Shown piece by piece: positions 45,801-55,023 of a stretch of 64,000 bases of DNA. Source of the stretch: Bacillus sp. 103mf (GTDB lineage: Bacteria; Bacillota; Bacilli; Bacillales; Bacillaceae_G); contig NZ_FPAF01000005.1 in assembly GCF_900116295.1 (NCBI RefSeq), forward strand, positions 224,193 to 288,192, written 5' to 3'. The notes under the pieces were generated by a model. The model was not told the origin of the DNA, made no database searches, and was given only the letters and a program-made list of their open reading frames with translations. The stretch's first letter is position 1. Each line of letters begins with the position of its first letter. The position numbers and the translations under genes were made by a program.

Positions 45801-48800
45801 AGTTGGCGTGACAGATGCACTTGGAAAGGAAACAAAGCTTTCGTATAATCAAGAATTACGCGAAGTGACTGTTACAGATCCAAAGCAAGTGAAAGATGTC
45901 CATCAATATAATCTTGCAGGAAATCCAGCAAAAACAATTGTAGATGCAGACGGATTAAAATTAACGACAACCTATGAATACGAAACAAATAACCTAACGA
46001 AAAAAACAGATCCAAAAGACCAAGGAAAACGCGTTTCCGAAAGTTATACGTATGATAGTAAAGGGAACGTAACATCTGCGACGGACGCAATTGGAACAGA
46101 GAAGTATGAATATAATCAAAATAATGATGTAACGAAAGTAACAGATGCAGAGGATAAAGCGACGTCTGTAACATATAACGGTGCCAATGCCGTTTCGGAA
46201 ACAGACTATCAAGCGAAAACGTCATCTGTGACGCAGTATGATTCTTATGGAAATCCGATTCGCGGCAGTTTAGAACTAGCGCCGGGTGGTAATTTATTAC
46301 GAAACCCTGGTTTTGAAGCAGGTGGTGATCGTTGGGAGCTGCGTGGATGGAACGATGGCGGAAAAAATGAAATAGATGGAACGGTTCGCTCCTCAGAGTT
46401 AGGACAAGTATCCTCTTTGCGCATGGAAACAAAAGCGACTACTGGAGATTGGGGAGCAACCATTGCGAGCCAAAAAGTAACAGTTGATCCAAAACGTCCC
46501 TATATTTTTAGTGGTTGGATAAAAACAAAGGATTTAGTAAAGGCGAGTGCGTATTTTCATATCGTTGAGCTGGATGGAAATGGAAATCGTGTAGGAACGA
46601 CATTCTCTAACTATCATAGCAAAGTAAATGGCACAACCGATTGGACAAAACGACAAGTACCCATTGTGACTTCTGAAAAAACACATCAGTTGTTAATTGA
46701 GTTATTTACGGATCATGCGGATACAAGTGGAAGTGGAACGGCATGGTTTGACAGTTTACAGCTAGAAGAAGGACCAGTTGCTTCTTCTTTTAATCCAGTA
46801 CCTAACTCTAGTTTTGAATACTATGGAGACAAACTAGAAGGATGGCATACATGGCAAAACGTACCGATAGATACTATCGGGGAAGGGTTTGGAGGACAAG
46901 CAGCGCTTGTGATGGAACGAAAGAGTCCAACTGATCCAAATCCAGATCTGCATTATCGTCAAGAAATTACGATAAATCAAAGCCAGGCGAAAGATATCAC
47001 AATTACCGCAATGTCCAAAGCGGAAAATGTGAAACACAGCAGTACATCTCAGCCAAACAATGGATATTCTGTTTGGGTCTATGCCGAACATGAAGGCGGA
47101 ACATGGAAAAGCTATTACATCACGTTCCCGCTTGGCACAAAAGATTGGAACCGCGGAGGAGTTGTCATCCCAGCATCCGCAGGGGCGATTAAACGCATTC
47201 AGCTTCATACGATGTTTGATCAAGAACATACCGGAAAAGTATGGTTCGATGATATCCGGATTATGGAAGGGAATCACTTAACGAAAACAGAGTATGATGC
47301 AGATGGCAACTTTATTACTGCAATCTATGATGAAGAAAACCGTAAGAATACATTTACGTACGACACGTATGGAAACAAAACAAGTGAAACAGATGAAAAA
47401 GAAAATAAAAAGACCTTTGCCTATAACGAAGATAATCAATTAACAAAAACAACACTCGCAAATGGTACGTCTGTTTCATACAGTTATGATGATAATGGAA
47501 ACACGACAGAGAAATTGGTGACAGCCGGCGGAAAAACGCAAAAGAACATCTTCGAGTATGATGTGGATAACAAACTAACTGTCTTCCAAGATGCGTTATC
47601 GCGAAAAATTGTACACGAGTATGATGCAAATGCGAATAGAACAAAGACAACTCTGCCAACAAACGCTGTGTTAGAATGGGAGTACGACGCGGCAAACCGA
47701 GCGATTAAAGCAAAACGAAACGGCAAAGATGCATTCTCCTATGCATATGATGAGAACGGAAATGAAACACAGGTAACGGATCATATCAACGGAATCACAC
47801 GTGAAAAAGCATATGACGAAGGCAACCGCATCATCAGCATGACAGACCGCGGTGGCAGCGTAAAATGGTCGTATCAACCAAAATCTCATAAACTAAAAGA
47901 TACAACAATCAGTCATGGTTCATATAGCAACACAACAAACTATGAATATAACGCCTTAAATCAAAATACGAAAGTAATCGATAATGGAAAAACATTCTAT
48001 TTTGATTACGACGAATTTGGAAACGTCGTTCGTTATCAGGCCGGCAATGATACAGCGGCCCAATTTACGTATGACCATACCAAGAAAATTACGAACTTAC
48101 AAATTGGTACAAAAGATTCACAGCGTATTTTAGAAGAATCCTATACGTATGATGCAACAAGCAACCGCACCGCAATCGAACGGAAAACTGGTGACAAAAC
48201 AGAAAAAACAACATACGCATATGACGCTATTAACCAATTAACAAGAGAAACATTACCAAATGGTACAATGAAAGAATACAGCTATGACGGCTTTGGAAAC
48301 CGCATAGGCGTACAAGTAACAGAAGCAGGGAAAGCAGCCGTATCGACAACAGCTGTATTTAACGACGGTAATCAGCTGACGAAGTTTGGCAACGAATCCC
48401 TAACGTATGACGCCAACGGAAACCGTACATCCGATGGCAAATACAAATACACATGGAACGAAGCAGACCAACTTATCGCCATCACAAAACAAGGTGAAAG
48501 CACACCATTTGCGACATATAAATACGATGACGATAATCGTCGTATTGAAAAAACAGTAAACGGTACAACGACACGTTATCACTATGACGGCGACAGCATC
48601 AATCCACTATATGAAACAGATGGAAGTGGAAACGTCCTTCGTCAATATGTATATTCCGTAGACGGCATTCGCCTTGCGATGAAGTCCCAAGGCCAAACGC
48701 TATATTACCACTACAATCCACGCGGCGACGTCATTGCGATGACAGATGAAAACGGACAAGTTGTAGCAAACTACGAATACGATGCATGGGGTAATGTCTT

Positions 48801-49386
48801 AAAGAGTGACGCAAAAGGTATTGCCGCAGAGAATCCATTTGGGTATGCGGGATATATGTATGATAAAGAAATTGGGATGTATTATCTAATAGCAAGATAT
48901 TACAATCCAACTCATGGTGTGTTCTTGTCAGTTGATCCGGATCCGGGTGATGAGGATGATCCGCTTACGCAGAATGGATATACGTATGGGAATAATAATC
49001 CGGTGATGATGGTGGATCCGGATGGGCATAAGGCTAAAGGATTAATTAAGATTGTGAAATGGGTATGGAATCAAGGAAAAAAAGCATATAAAACATATCA
49101 ATATTCTAAAATGGTTAAGAATGATTTGAAAAGTTTGGGGAAACAGCCTAATAAAGTAAAGCATGTTTTGGCTGAAAAACACAATTGGAATAAAGTTACC
49201 AATAAACCTAATAATTATAAATCCGTATCAAAAGTCATGCACAAGGTTATGAAAAGTGGAAAGGAAAGTGCATATAAAAAATCTGCATATCAAAAAAACC
49301 TTAAAGTAAAAGGGAAAAAAGTAACCGTGACGTATGTCAAACTTCCAAATGGAAAAGTAAAAGTATCGAATGGGTGGGTAGAATAA
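42862..49386 (+). CDS. wapA: WapA/Rhs-type wall-associated polymorphic toxin (complete)
   Basis: This 2174-residue contact-dependent toxin carrier has an N-terminal signal/anchor (about 12-32), a charged region to about 290, and a DNRLRE-type domain (about 295-470) that attaches to the surface. Two fibronectin-like domains begin near 473 and 610. A DUF6531 domain starts near 752 (IGGKVNATNGNFVMDESDFT), followed by more than twenty YD repeats. Two jelly-roll carbohydrate-binding-like domains lie within the repeats (about 1144-1310 and 1313-1470). The Rhs core ends with NPFGYAGYMYDKEIGMYYLI (from 1990) and VDPDGH (about 2053). The last 119 residues form the toxin tip (KHNWNKVTNKPNNYKSVSKV, then KKVTVTYVKLPNGKVKVSNG), perhaps a BECR-fold RNase. 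Its stop overlaps the next gene. Confidence 0.9.
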   Translation: MKKEKRKRRWYRYVIQLIVMALIVSSIPMGTIAETVNHDKPAQENKVSSTEQQQVSDNKPTEVVEERTEHEKVFDNKNGTFTKKVYTEPIHTEKNGKLEEIQPELVTKTTETIETKTTKLKPTFQKRLEQKEYAIFEVDGHKVTYKLIGAKGEKEQLQPSEVTATYEKNKVWYKDIFPNIDLRTITFNDKVKEDIVLNEYTGHYIFTFQLQTTLTPKLQEDGSILMVDDKQKTVFTLPKPFMTDSNVHPESNEAPISEDVKYTLEKQEDNTYNVTITADPKWLQAPERKYPVYIDPSIAMESFQEAYVSSAYPKNNYSRWVLWDENLQAHTLKVGYFDNTTGYNFAYIKPEISSLNGAIVHDAKFYAYAAWHYYANSPNEVWLDEVKGDWDYITMNWETKPWSQEIAVTNVGRNQWAEFNVTDTVRAWLSGERPNYGFKLHPNGRGQTHWKKFIAAYNGGEAAPHLEITYSYPKPNKPRLSAYSNGMGSGTGHINVNWDPVPGAIGYRVGIFDGADYNYYHVGNTTWWSTKDKKIWPSQEDVNRGRNELHFDGLGGEFPTSPSQLYQNNGSQEQSNDKHAYKIKVVAEYPHDEVSPESDEEKVFIPLEAPKQPRSNVFANLIGSQSGYIELNWDQIPGATGYRVIFYNGKNHDVFDVGNVTKWSTQGKKMYPTADELKSGRYQFHTDGMGEELALNPSQLYQNAGDFRSDKYWVHIQAYSNIGHAESTYSPDYGIKMTEPTEIFGLKDYIASVDVIGGKVNATNGNFVMDESDFTLTGRGPDLRIDRVYNSNSTEQGVLGKGWTSSFDEKVQEQPNGDLHFIYEDRAVDRFEKVGDNSYKAPPGVFLEIKKIDTGYTVTDKDQTVSEYDKQGHLTKVKDEHGNTLTYRYENDRVVEITNASNRTLSLQYNTDGLLTKLVGPENRTVTYDYKDGQLVGVTTPRGKQYRYGYENGKLRYTYDPKHTEENPYKTTYTYENNRLVGVTDALGKETKLSYNQELREVTVTDPKQVKDVHQYNLAGNPAKTIVDADGLKLTTTYEYETNNLTKKTDPKDQGKRVSESYTYDSKGNVTSATDAIGTEKYEYNQNNDVTKVTDAEDKATSVTYNGANAVSETDYQAKTSSVTQYDSYGNPIRGSLELAPGGNLLRNPGFEAGGDRWELRGWNDGGKNEIDGTVRSSELGQVSSLRMETKATTGDWGATIASQKVTVDPKRPYIFSGWIKTKDLVKASAYFHIVELDGNGNRVGTTFSNYHSKVNGTTDWTKRQVPIVTSEKTHQLLIELFTDHADTSGSGTAWFDSLQLEEGPVASSFNPVPNSSFEYYGDKLEGWHTWQNVPIDTIGEGFGGQAALVMERKSPTDPNPDLHYRQEITINQSQAKDITITAMSKAENVKHSSTSQPNNGYSVWVYAEHEGGTWKSYYITFPLGTKDWNRGGVVIPASAGAIKRIQLHTMFDQEHTGKVWFDDIRIMEGNHLTKTEYDADGNFITAIYDEENRKNTFTYDTYGNKTSETDEKENKKTFAYNEDNQLTKTTLANGTSVSYSYDDNGNTTEKLVTAGGKTQKNIFEYDVDNKLTVFQDALSRKIVHEYDANANRTKTTLPTNAVLEWEYDAANRAIKAKRNGKDAFSYAYDENGNETQVTDHINGITREKAYDEGNRIISMTDRGGSVKWSYQPKSHKLKDTTISHGSYSNTTNYEYNALNQNTKVIDNGKTFYFDYDEFGNVVRYQAGNDTAAQFTYDHTKKITNLQIGTKDSQRILEESYTYDATSNRTAIERKTGDKTEKTTYAYDAINQLTRETLPNGTMKEYSYDGFGNRIGVQVTEAGKAAVSTTAVFNDGNQLTKFGNESLTYDANGNRTSDGKYKYTWNEADQLIAITKQGESTPFATYKYDDDNRRIEKTVNGTTTRYHYDGDSINPLYETDGSGNVLRQYVYSVDGIRLAMKSQGQTLYYHYNPRGDVIAMTDENGQVVANYEYDAWGNVLKSDAKGIAAENPFGYAGYMYDKEIGMYYLIARYYNPTHGVFLSVDPDPGDEDDPLTQNGYTYGNNNPVMMVDPDGHKAKGLIKIVKWVWNQGKKAYKTYQYSKMVKNDLKSLGKQPNKVKHVLAEKHNWNKVTNKPNNYKSVSKVMHKVMKSGKESAYKKSAYQKNLKVKGKKVTVTYVKLPNGKVKVSNGWVE

Positions 49387-49823
49387 TGCAAGATTTATTG
49401 AAAAGAAAAATCTATGATGGTGAACTTATAAAAGCTGTAGAATTATCATATGAAATAACTATATCTGAATTAGAAAATTTACTAATGGAATGGGCTTTTG
49501 ATGAGCCTAATATGATTATCTATACTTTTTTATGCCAAAGGTTAAAAAAAGAGGAAAATGCTGAGTTACAATCTTTAACAGCGGATATTTTATGTCATCC
49601 ATTGTGTCATTTAGATGGTGCATATGTAGCTGGATTTTATCATGCAAAAGAGTGTGTGCGGTTAGCTCCCCAAAATATTAGTTATAAAGAATTTTTGTTA
49701 TTTTTTTATGAAATTCCTGAAAAGCTTTTAGAAAAGAAAACAGCAATTCAAATAGCAAAAGAAATATTACAAGAAAATCCTAACAATCAAATTGCCAAAG
49801 AGTTTATTGAAAAAATAAAATAG
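49386..49823 (+). CDS. Putative cognate immunity protein of WapA
   Basis: This 145-residue acidic, all-helical protein starts inside the wapA stop codon (TAATG, 49384-49388), so it is translationally coupled to the toxin, the hallmark of an immunity gene. It ends with a TPR-like helix pair (AIQIAKEILQENPNNQIAKE). I do not recognise a named Imm family. It should bind and inactivate the 119-residue tip in the producing cell. Confidence 0.7.
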   Translation: MQDLLKRKIYDGELIKAVELSYEITISELENLLMEWAFDEPNMIIYTFLCQRLKKEENAELQSLTADILCHPLCHLDGAYVAGFYHAKECVRLAPQNISYKEFLLFFYEIPEKLLEKKTAIQIAKEILQENPNNQIAKEFIEKIK

Positions 49824-49833
49824 AAAGGAACTT

Positions 49834-49971
49834 AAATGCGTTTTTCGTCAAGGTTATCATCCTAATGAATTTGCTTTTGTAAAGCATTTAGGAAAATTAC
49901 AATGGCTAAGTGAGGGTGAAATAGTATTAGTTAATAAGTCAGGTAAAAAACAAAGGGTAGTAAAAATATAA
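49834..49971 (+). pseudogene. Short toxin-tip or immunity tail
   Basis: CVFRQGYHPNEFAFVKHLGK, then LQWLSEGEIVLVNKSGKKQR and a stop. It is basic, like the end of a toxin tip, and directly precedes another small acidic gene. It has no start of its own and is probably the remnant of a displaced tip. Confidence 0.4.
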
Positions 49972-49993
49972 AGAATTTTTAGGAGGATTTTAT

Positions 49994-50380
49994 ATGTTCG
50001 GAAGAAAAAATAAATTTAATCCAATTCCAGGAGAGTTCGTTAAAGTAGAAAATATCTATGAAATTTTGCCCCCAGATGGAACAATTATTGGAATAGCAAC
50101 AGAGGAAGAAAGAAAAATAGCAGCAGAATTAGAATATAAAAATTATGCATTAATGCGTTTGCAAGAGTCTAATTTTCATTTCGATGGAAGTTCTTATAAA
50201 GAAATTTCAAAAGAAATGGAAGAATTCGAGAGACGTTCAAGTGAATTTTGGCAAGGAATATATCAACGTTTATCTGTACCTTGGGCTTGGGTACTACGTA
50301 TTGATATTGCGAATGGACCAATTTATATTGCTAACGAAGATTTATTATATGATGCAGAAGAAATAGAAGAGGAAGAATAA
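49994..50380 (+). CDS. Putative immunity protein, 128 aa
   Basis: A small acidic protein with a Glu-rich C-terminus (LLYDAEEIEEEE). Start ATG 49994 follows TAGGAGG. It contains the motif WAWVLRIDIANGPIYIANED. A broken relative at 58600-58729 shares the last 25 residues and the terminator that follows, so it is a repeated module of this locus. It follows the basic toxin-like tail at 49834-49971 and may have been its immunity gene. The family is unknown. Confidence 0.55.
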   Translation: MFGRKNKFNPIPGEFVKVENIYEILPPDGTIIGIATEEERKIAAELEYKNYALMRLQESNFHFDGSSYKEISKEMEEFERRSSEFWQGIYQRLSVPWAWVLRIDIANGPIYIANEDLLYDAEEIEEEE

Positions 50381-50415
50381 GCGAATTATAATTGGATAAT
50401 TTCTAGATTCTTTTG

Positions 50416-50450
50416 AAGGAAGGATCTGTTTTGTACAGGTTCTTCTTTTT
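50416..50450 (+). terminator. Terminator of wapA-immunity cluster
   Basis: An imperfect stem GAAGGATCTGT/ACAGGTTCTTC is followed by TTTTTC. A relative of this terminator is found at 58768-58796. Confidence 0.6.
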
Positions 50451-50548
50451 CTATAAATTAAATAATAAAATATCCTCCGCAAACCGCCAATCATATAAAC
50501 GGAATCACACGTGAAAAAGCATATGACGAAGGCAACCGCATCATCAGC

Positions 50549-52174
50549 ATGACAGACCGCGGCGGCAGCGTAAAATGGTCGTATCAACCAAAATCTCATA
50601 AACTAAAAGATACAACAATCAATCACGGTTCTTACAATAACACAACAAACTATGAATATAACGCCTTAAATCAAAATACGAAAGTAACTGACAGCGGAAA
50701 AACATTCTATTTTGATTACGACGAATTTGGAAGCGTCGTTCGTTATCAAGCTGGCAATGACACAGCGGCCCAATTTACGTATGACCATACAAAGAAACTG
50801 ACAAACTTACAAATTGGTACAAAAGATTCACAGCGTATTTTAGAAGAATCGTATACGTATGATGCAACAAACAACCGCACCGCAATGGAACGGAAAAACG
50901 GTGACAAAACAGAAAAAACAACATACGCATATGACGCTGTCAATCAACTAACAAAAGAAACATTGCCAAATGGTACAATGAAAGAGTACAGCTATGACGG
51001 CTTTGGAAACCGCATAGGCATACAAGTAACAGAAGCAGGAAAAACAGCTGTATCGACAACAGCCGTATTTAACGACGGCAACCAACTAACGAAATTTGGA
51101 AACGAGTCTCTAACGTATGACGCCAACGGAAACCGTACATCCGATGGCAAATACAAATACACATGGAACGAAGCAGACCAACTTGTAGCCATTACAAAAC
51201 AGGGCGAAAGTACACCATTTGCGACATATAAATACGATGACGATGGACGTCGCATTGAAAAAACAGTAGATGGTACAACGACGCGTTATCATTATGACGG
51301 CGACAGTATCAACCCATTATATGAAACAGATGGAAACGGAAACGTCCTTCGTCAATATGTATACTCAGTAGATGGCATCCGTCTTGCGATGAAATCCCAA
51401 GGCCAAACGGTATACTACCACTACAACCCACGCGGCGACGTCATTGCGATGACAGATGAAAATGGACAAATAGTAGCAACCTATGAATACGATGCATGGG
51501 GCAATGTCTTAAAGAGTGATACAAAAGGTATTGCAGCAGAGAATCCATTTGGATATGCAGGATATATGTATGATAAAGAGATTGGGATGTATTATCTAAT
51601 AGCAAGATATTACAATCCAACTCATGGCGTGTTCTTGTCTGTGGATCCTGATCCGGGTGATGAGGATGATCCGTTGACGCAGAATGGATATAATTATGGT
51701 GATAATAATCCGGTGATGATGGTGGATCCAGATGGACATTATGCACAGTTATTAATTCCAGTTGCAATAGGTGGATATAGAGCGTATAAAGTATACAAAG
51801 GATATAAACAAATTAAAAAAGTTAATAACTATAATAAAAAAATAAAACAAACAAATAAACAACAGAATAGACATTCTAATAGTAAAAAGAACCCTCAAAC
51901 ATATCATGGCTATGAAATTTATAATACTAAAAGTAAACAAGTTGTTAAAGTTGGAATTAGCGGTGATAGAATTAAGAAGAATGGTAAATCAGCAAGAGCT
52001 GAGAAACAAGTAAGGAACTTTAATAGAAATTACGGTAATAATTATGCATCAAGAATTGTTAGAGTGGATTTAAGAGGTCGAGCTAAAGCAGAGCGTTGGG
52101 AAAAATACCATGTAAAGTATATTAATAGAATACAAGGAAAACCATTAGCGAAACCCTTCCATAGTCGACCGTAG
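50549..52174 (+). CDS. Orphan Rhs cassette 2 with alternative toxin tip
   Basis: DNA homology to wapA begins abruptly at about 50496 (matches 47786 onward) and continues to the Rhs core end (VDPDGH near 51740). There is no signal, surface domain, promoter or ribosome site, so it is probably silent unless recombined onto wapA. The first in-frame ATG is 50549. The roughly 145-residue tip is different from that of WapA. It is Lys-rich, then YHGYEIYNTKSKQVVKVGIS, with a conserved-looking RAEKQVRNFN and AERWEKYHVKYINR, and ends GKPLAKPFHSRP. The Y-x-I-Y...K-V-G-I-S pattern suggests a GIY-YIG-like nuclease, but this is uncertain. The frame is intact. Confidence 0.8.
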   Translation: MTDRGGSVKWSYQPKSHKLKDTTINHGSYNNTTNYEYNALNQNTKVTDSGKTFYFDYDEFGSVVRYQAGNDTAAQFTYDHTKKLTNLQIGTKDSQRILEESYTYDATNNRTAMERKNGDKTEKTTYAYDAVNQLTKETLPNGTMKEYSYDGFGNRIGIQVTEAGKTAVSTTAVFNDGNQLTKFGNESLTYDANGNRTSDGKYKYTWNEADQLVAITKQGESTPFATYKYDDDGRRIEKTVDGTTTRYHYDGDSINPLYETDGNGNVLRQYVYSVDGIRLAMKSQGQTVYYHYNPRGDVIAMTDENGQIVATYEYDAWGNVLKSDTKGIAAENPFGYAGYMYDKEIGMYYLIARYYNPTHGVFLSVDPDPGDEDDPLTQNGYNYGDNNPVMMVDPDGHYAQLLIPVAIGGYRAYKVYKGYKQIKKVNNYNKKIKQTNKQQNRHSNSKKNPQTYHGYEIYNTKSKQVVKVGISGDRIKKNGKSARAEKQVRNFNRNYGNNYASRIVRVDLRGRAKAERWEKYHVKYINRIQGKPLAKPFHSRP

Positions 52175-52194
52175 GGTTAGTAAGGAGAGAGTAG

Positions 52195-52956
52195 ATGCCG
52201 GTTGTAAAAGATATTCAATTAACATTCCTAAAAAGAAAAGAACGTATAAGTAACATAGAAACATTAAAATTAACATCTTCAAGTAACTACGATGAAGATA
52301 CATCTTTTTTTAAAGAAACGAGATGTATCACTTCTTTATATTGGAGATATATACCAAAATTAAGAACCGACTATGAAAAAGGTATTCTGATTCACTGTGT
52401 AGATGATATTTCATTATTAAATCAGTGGGAGAAGGAATATCGAAATTTCCCTGAATATATTAATGTTTTTGTGGAATTTGGAAATGAACAGAATTTTTCA
52501 GATTTGCCTGATAGAAAGAAAAAAGAACTGGCCCTCCAGATTATACATTCAGAAATTAAGAATCTAGCTGTGAAATATGATTGGGATGTAGAAGAGTTAG
52601 AAAAAGTATACAATAAGATACTGGAATTGGATTATAAAAATGAACTTGTATATATAAAAAAAAATAGTCCGAACAAAAAATATGTATGTAATATAGTTTG
52701 TCAACATGAAGTTTCTTATGCGGATATTTACCTTGAAATAAGAGAATTTAGAACTAAAAGGTTAATTAAACAAGAAAAGCTTATTAGAGAACAGGAGACA
52801 TACGAAACAGAAATATTTAGTCATGTTAGTGATTTAGTTTGGAAGTTAAACCATAAAGTGGTTTTGACGAATGATAGAGGGAAAGAGACATGGGTACTAA
52901 CTTTTTTAGAAAAGGAGCATCCATATAATTTAATTTGGAAAATTGAAAAGCTATAA
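52195..52956 (+). CDS. Putative immunity protein of Rhs cassette 2
   Basis: This 253-residue soluble protein is encoded 20 bp after the orphan cassette with AAGGAGAGAG before ATG 52195. It is mixed alpha/beta and near neutral to acidic in the middle (DWDVEELEKVYNKILELDYK). It is not recognised as a named Imm family. Position directly behind a toxin tip is the main evidence for an immunity role. It must rely on the Rhs cassette promoter or on a leader not visible here. Confidence 0.6.
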   Translation: MPVVKDIQLTFLKRKERISNIETLKLTSSSNYDEDTSFFKETRCITSLYWRYIPKLRTDYEKGILIHCVDDISLLNQWEKEYRNFPEYINVFVEFGNEQNFSDLPDRKKKELALQIIHSEIKNLAVKYDWDVEELEKVYNKILELDYKNELVYIKKNSPNKKYVCNIVCQHEVSYADIYLEIREFRTKRLIKQEKLIREQETYETEIFSHVSDLVWKLNHKVVLTNDRGKETWVLTFLEKEHPYNLIWKIEKL

Positions 52957-53118
52957 AAAGAATGTGTGTAGTTGATATAATAAATTTAGATAAAGGGAGA
53001 GTATGGGGAAATATAGATTATACTATCCATGATAATCTTAAAGCGCATCTTGTAGTTTCTCATAAACAGTATTGAAATTGGAAAATGAATATTTGTTATA
53101 TGGTGCAGAAGAAGTGAA

Positions 53119-53153
53119 AGAGGGAAGAGCTGATGTAGGCTCTTCTCTCTTTT
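53119..53153 (+). terminator. Terminator hairpin
   Basis: A stem AGAGGGAAGAGC/GCTCTTCTCTCT is followed by TTT. It closes cassette 2. Confidence 0.65.
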
Positions 53154-53181
53154 GGTATACATTAATATTTGTTGATTATAA

Positions 53182-53913
53182 AATCAAAAGGACAAACATT
53201 ATACTATCACTATAATCCTCGTGGTGATGTATTTGCGATGATAGATCAAAATAGAGAAGTTGTAGCAAACTACGAATACGATGCATGGAGCAATGTCTTA
53301 AAGAGTGACACAAAAGGCATCGCAGCAGAGAATCCATTTGGATATGCGGGATATATGTATGATAAAGAGATTGGGATGTATTATCTGATAGCGAGATATT
53401 ACAATCTAACTCATGGTGTGTTCTTGTCAGTGGATTCGGACCCGGGTGATAAGGATGGTCCGATTACGCAGAATGGGTATATGTATGCGGATAATAATCC
53501 GGTGATGATGGTGGATCCGGATGGGAAATGGGCAAAAGCGATAGTTGTAGTGGTTGGATATAAAGGATATAAACTTTACAAAAAAATTCAAAAGGTACAG
53601 ACTTATAAAGGTAAAATTCCCCATATGGACATCTAAAAGATTCAAAAGATGTAGGTAAGGGTAAAAATTTTACAGCAACACAAAACGAAATATAATAGCA
53701 GCAAATATGAAAAGGAATGGTGGAGTAGTTAAATCAGATTTATCTGGAAAGGTACTTTGTAAACCAAAGAAAAGTAAAAAGGGACAAACACCATGTCCGA
53801 ATGAATGGCAAATTGATCATATCAAACCTAAAAGTAAAGGTGGAAGTAACAGCTATAAAAATGCACAAGTGTTATCCCGCGCAGAGAATAGAAAAAAATC
53901 TAATAAATATTAA
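53182..53913 (+). pseudogene. Orphan Rhs cassette 3 with frameshifted HNH nuclease tip
   Basis: wapA-like DNA begins near 53182 and encodes the last part of the Rhs core (ENPFGYAGYMYDKEIGMYYL, VDPDGK). The tip then breaks. The frame stops at 53634 after GKIPHMDI, whereas one base shifted it reads PYGHLKDSKDVGKGKNFTAT. A second shift near 53690 is needed to reach an intact HNH domain (53707-53913): NEWQIDHIKPKSKGGSNSYK, then NAQVLSRAENRKKSNKY. The HNH has its D-H pair, Asn and final H/N positions. Two frameshifts make the toxin inactive while the DNA for the nuclease domain is preserved. Confidence 0.8.
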
Positions 53914-53931
53914 ATATAGAGGAGATATCAT

Positions 53932-54600
53932 ATGCTAAAAAAAAGACTAGATATAAATAGAATGGATTTATGGAAAAGGAGTATTTTAAAATCTATTGCA
54001 CATGCAATTAATGTAGCGCATTATCCTGAATTATCGTATGAAAATTCGTGGGATGGTTTTAATTATAATTTGCAGGATGGAGAAGGGGCGCGAGGTACGA
54101 TAACTTTTCATCCAGATTTTTGTATTGCTGCATTCCAAGATTTAAATAGTGAAAGAAGCGAGCTGGTAAAAGAAGCATCGACCTATTTTGAAGAAGCATC
54201 GGACAAACTGAAAGAAATAGCTAAAGCGGAAACATTTCAATATTTATTAGAAGATGTTGAAGGAGAAACAATACCATTAATTACTTCATCATTTTGGATT
54301 GAAAATAATAATGCATATTCAATGGACACATTTGAAGATTTACAAGAACATGGCGGCTTTTTATTGAATCTACAATTGGAGGATATTACATCTGCAATAG
54401 AAACCTTAGAAGAAGAATACGAAATGGCTGAACAACAATTAGAATTATTACAATTAATCTTTGCTAAGAAAATAAAAAATCCCGAAGAGAGAATTATTCT
54501 TTCTGAACATGAGGTAGGTATGATGGGTGTAATTGATGATGAAGGGCTTAAAGAAAGCAAAGAGTCTTTTGAAGAAATAAATGTTACTTGGAATTTTTAA
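53932..54600 (+). CDS. Putative immunity protein to the HNH tip
   Basis: This 222-residue very acidic protein (for example ETLEEEYEMAEQQLELLQLI) starts at ATG 53932 with GAGGAG upstream, 18 bp after the HNH domain. The N-terminal half is AHYPELSYENSWDGFNYNLQ, then ARGTITFHPDFCIAAFQDLN. Acidic character suits binding of a basic DNase. The gene is intact although the toxin is broken, so it may still protect against siblings that carry the working tip. The family is not recognised. Confidence 0.6.
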   Translation: MLKKRLDINRMDLWKRSILKSIAHAINVAHYPELSYENSWDGFNYNLQDGEGARGTITFHPDFCIAAFQDLNSERSELVKEASTYFEEASDKLKEIAKAETFQYLLEDVEGETIPLITSSFWIENNNAYSMDTFEDLQEHGGFLLNLQLEDITSAIETLEEEYEMAEQQLELLQLIFAKKIKNPEERIILSEHEVGMMGVIDDEGLKESKESFEEINVTWNF

Positions 54601-54721
54601 TATTGGAATAGTTTTGGGAATGAATAGTAAAAATACTTGTTTGCAAGTAATCCCTCCATGGAGGTTTTCTCTGTGGGGGGGATTTGTATTCAAAAAAAAC
54701 ATAAAAATTGTACCGATTTGG

Positions 54722-54749
54722 CCTAGTGACACATGCTTATCAACTTAGG
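54722..54749 (+). repeat. Solitary IS231-type end, copy F
   Basis: GCCTAGTGACACATGCTTAT, then CAACTTAGG resembles the left ends of the other elements. No matching right end is found within 250 bp, so it is a relic or an incomplete element. Confidence 0.4.
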
Positions 54750-54900
54750 ATGTTTTGCACGTCCCCCGAAAAAGGAGAATAAGGAGTACATCCTTAAAAT
54801 GGTTCTGTTACAAAGTTTCTCAAGAAGTAAAAAGGGATATAAAAGTATGAGGAAATATTATGCAGTAGCTAGTGGTTTCTATAATTCATGATACATCGAA

Positions 54901-54930
54901 AAGGCGGAGTCTGCTTGAAGACTTCGCCTT
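54901..54930 (+). terminator. Terminator hairpin
   Basis: A stem AAGGCGGAGTCT/AGACTTCGCCTT is followed by TGTTTATA. It stands immediately before Rhs fragment 4. Confidence 0.6.
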
Positions 54931-55023
54931 TGTTTATATAGAGTATGAATGGGCTCGATTCCCTCTATGGTACATGGGGCATAATGAAGACTTTGAAATC
55001 CTGTAGATTTGGCAAATATGGTT

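Noticed and set aside
45872-46463. Long open frames on the minus strand inside wapA (up to 186 codons)
   Set aside because: They are antisense shadows caused by the codon usage of YD repeats; no ribosome sites and low-complexity products.
42862-49386. Reading the wapA product as a TcdB/TccC-type insecticidal toxin
   Set aside because: It has a signal-type N-terminus, a DNRLRE-type domain, DUF6531 and a directly coupled immunity gene, which fit WapA/Rhs; no Tc-complex partner genes are present.
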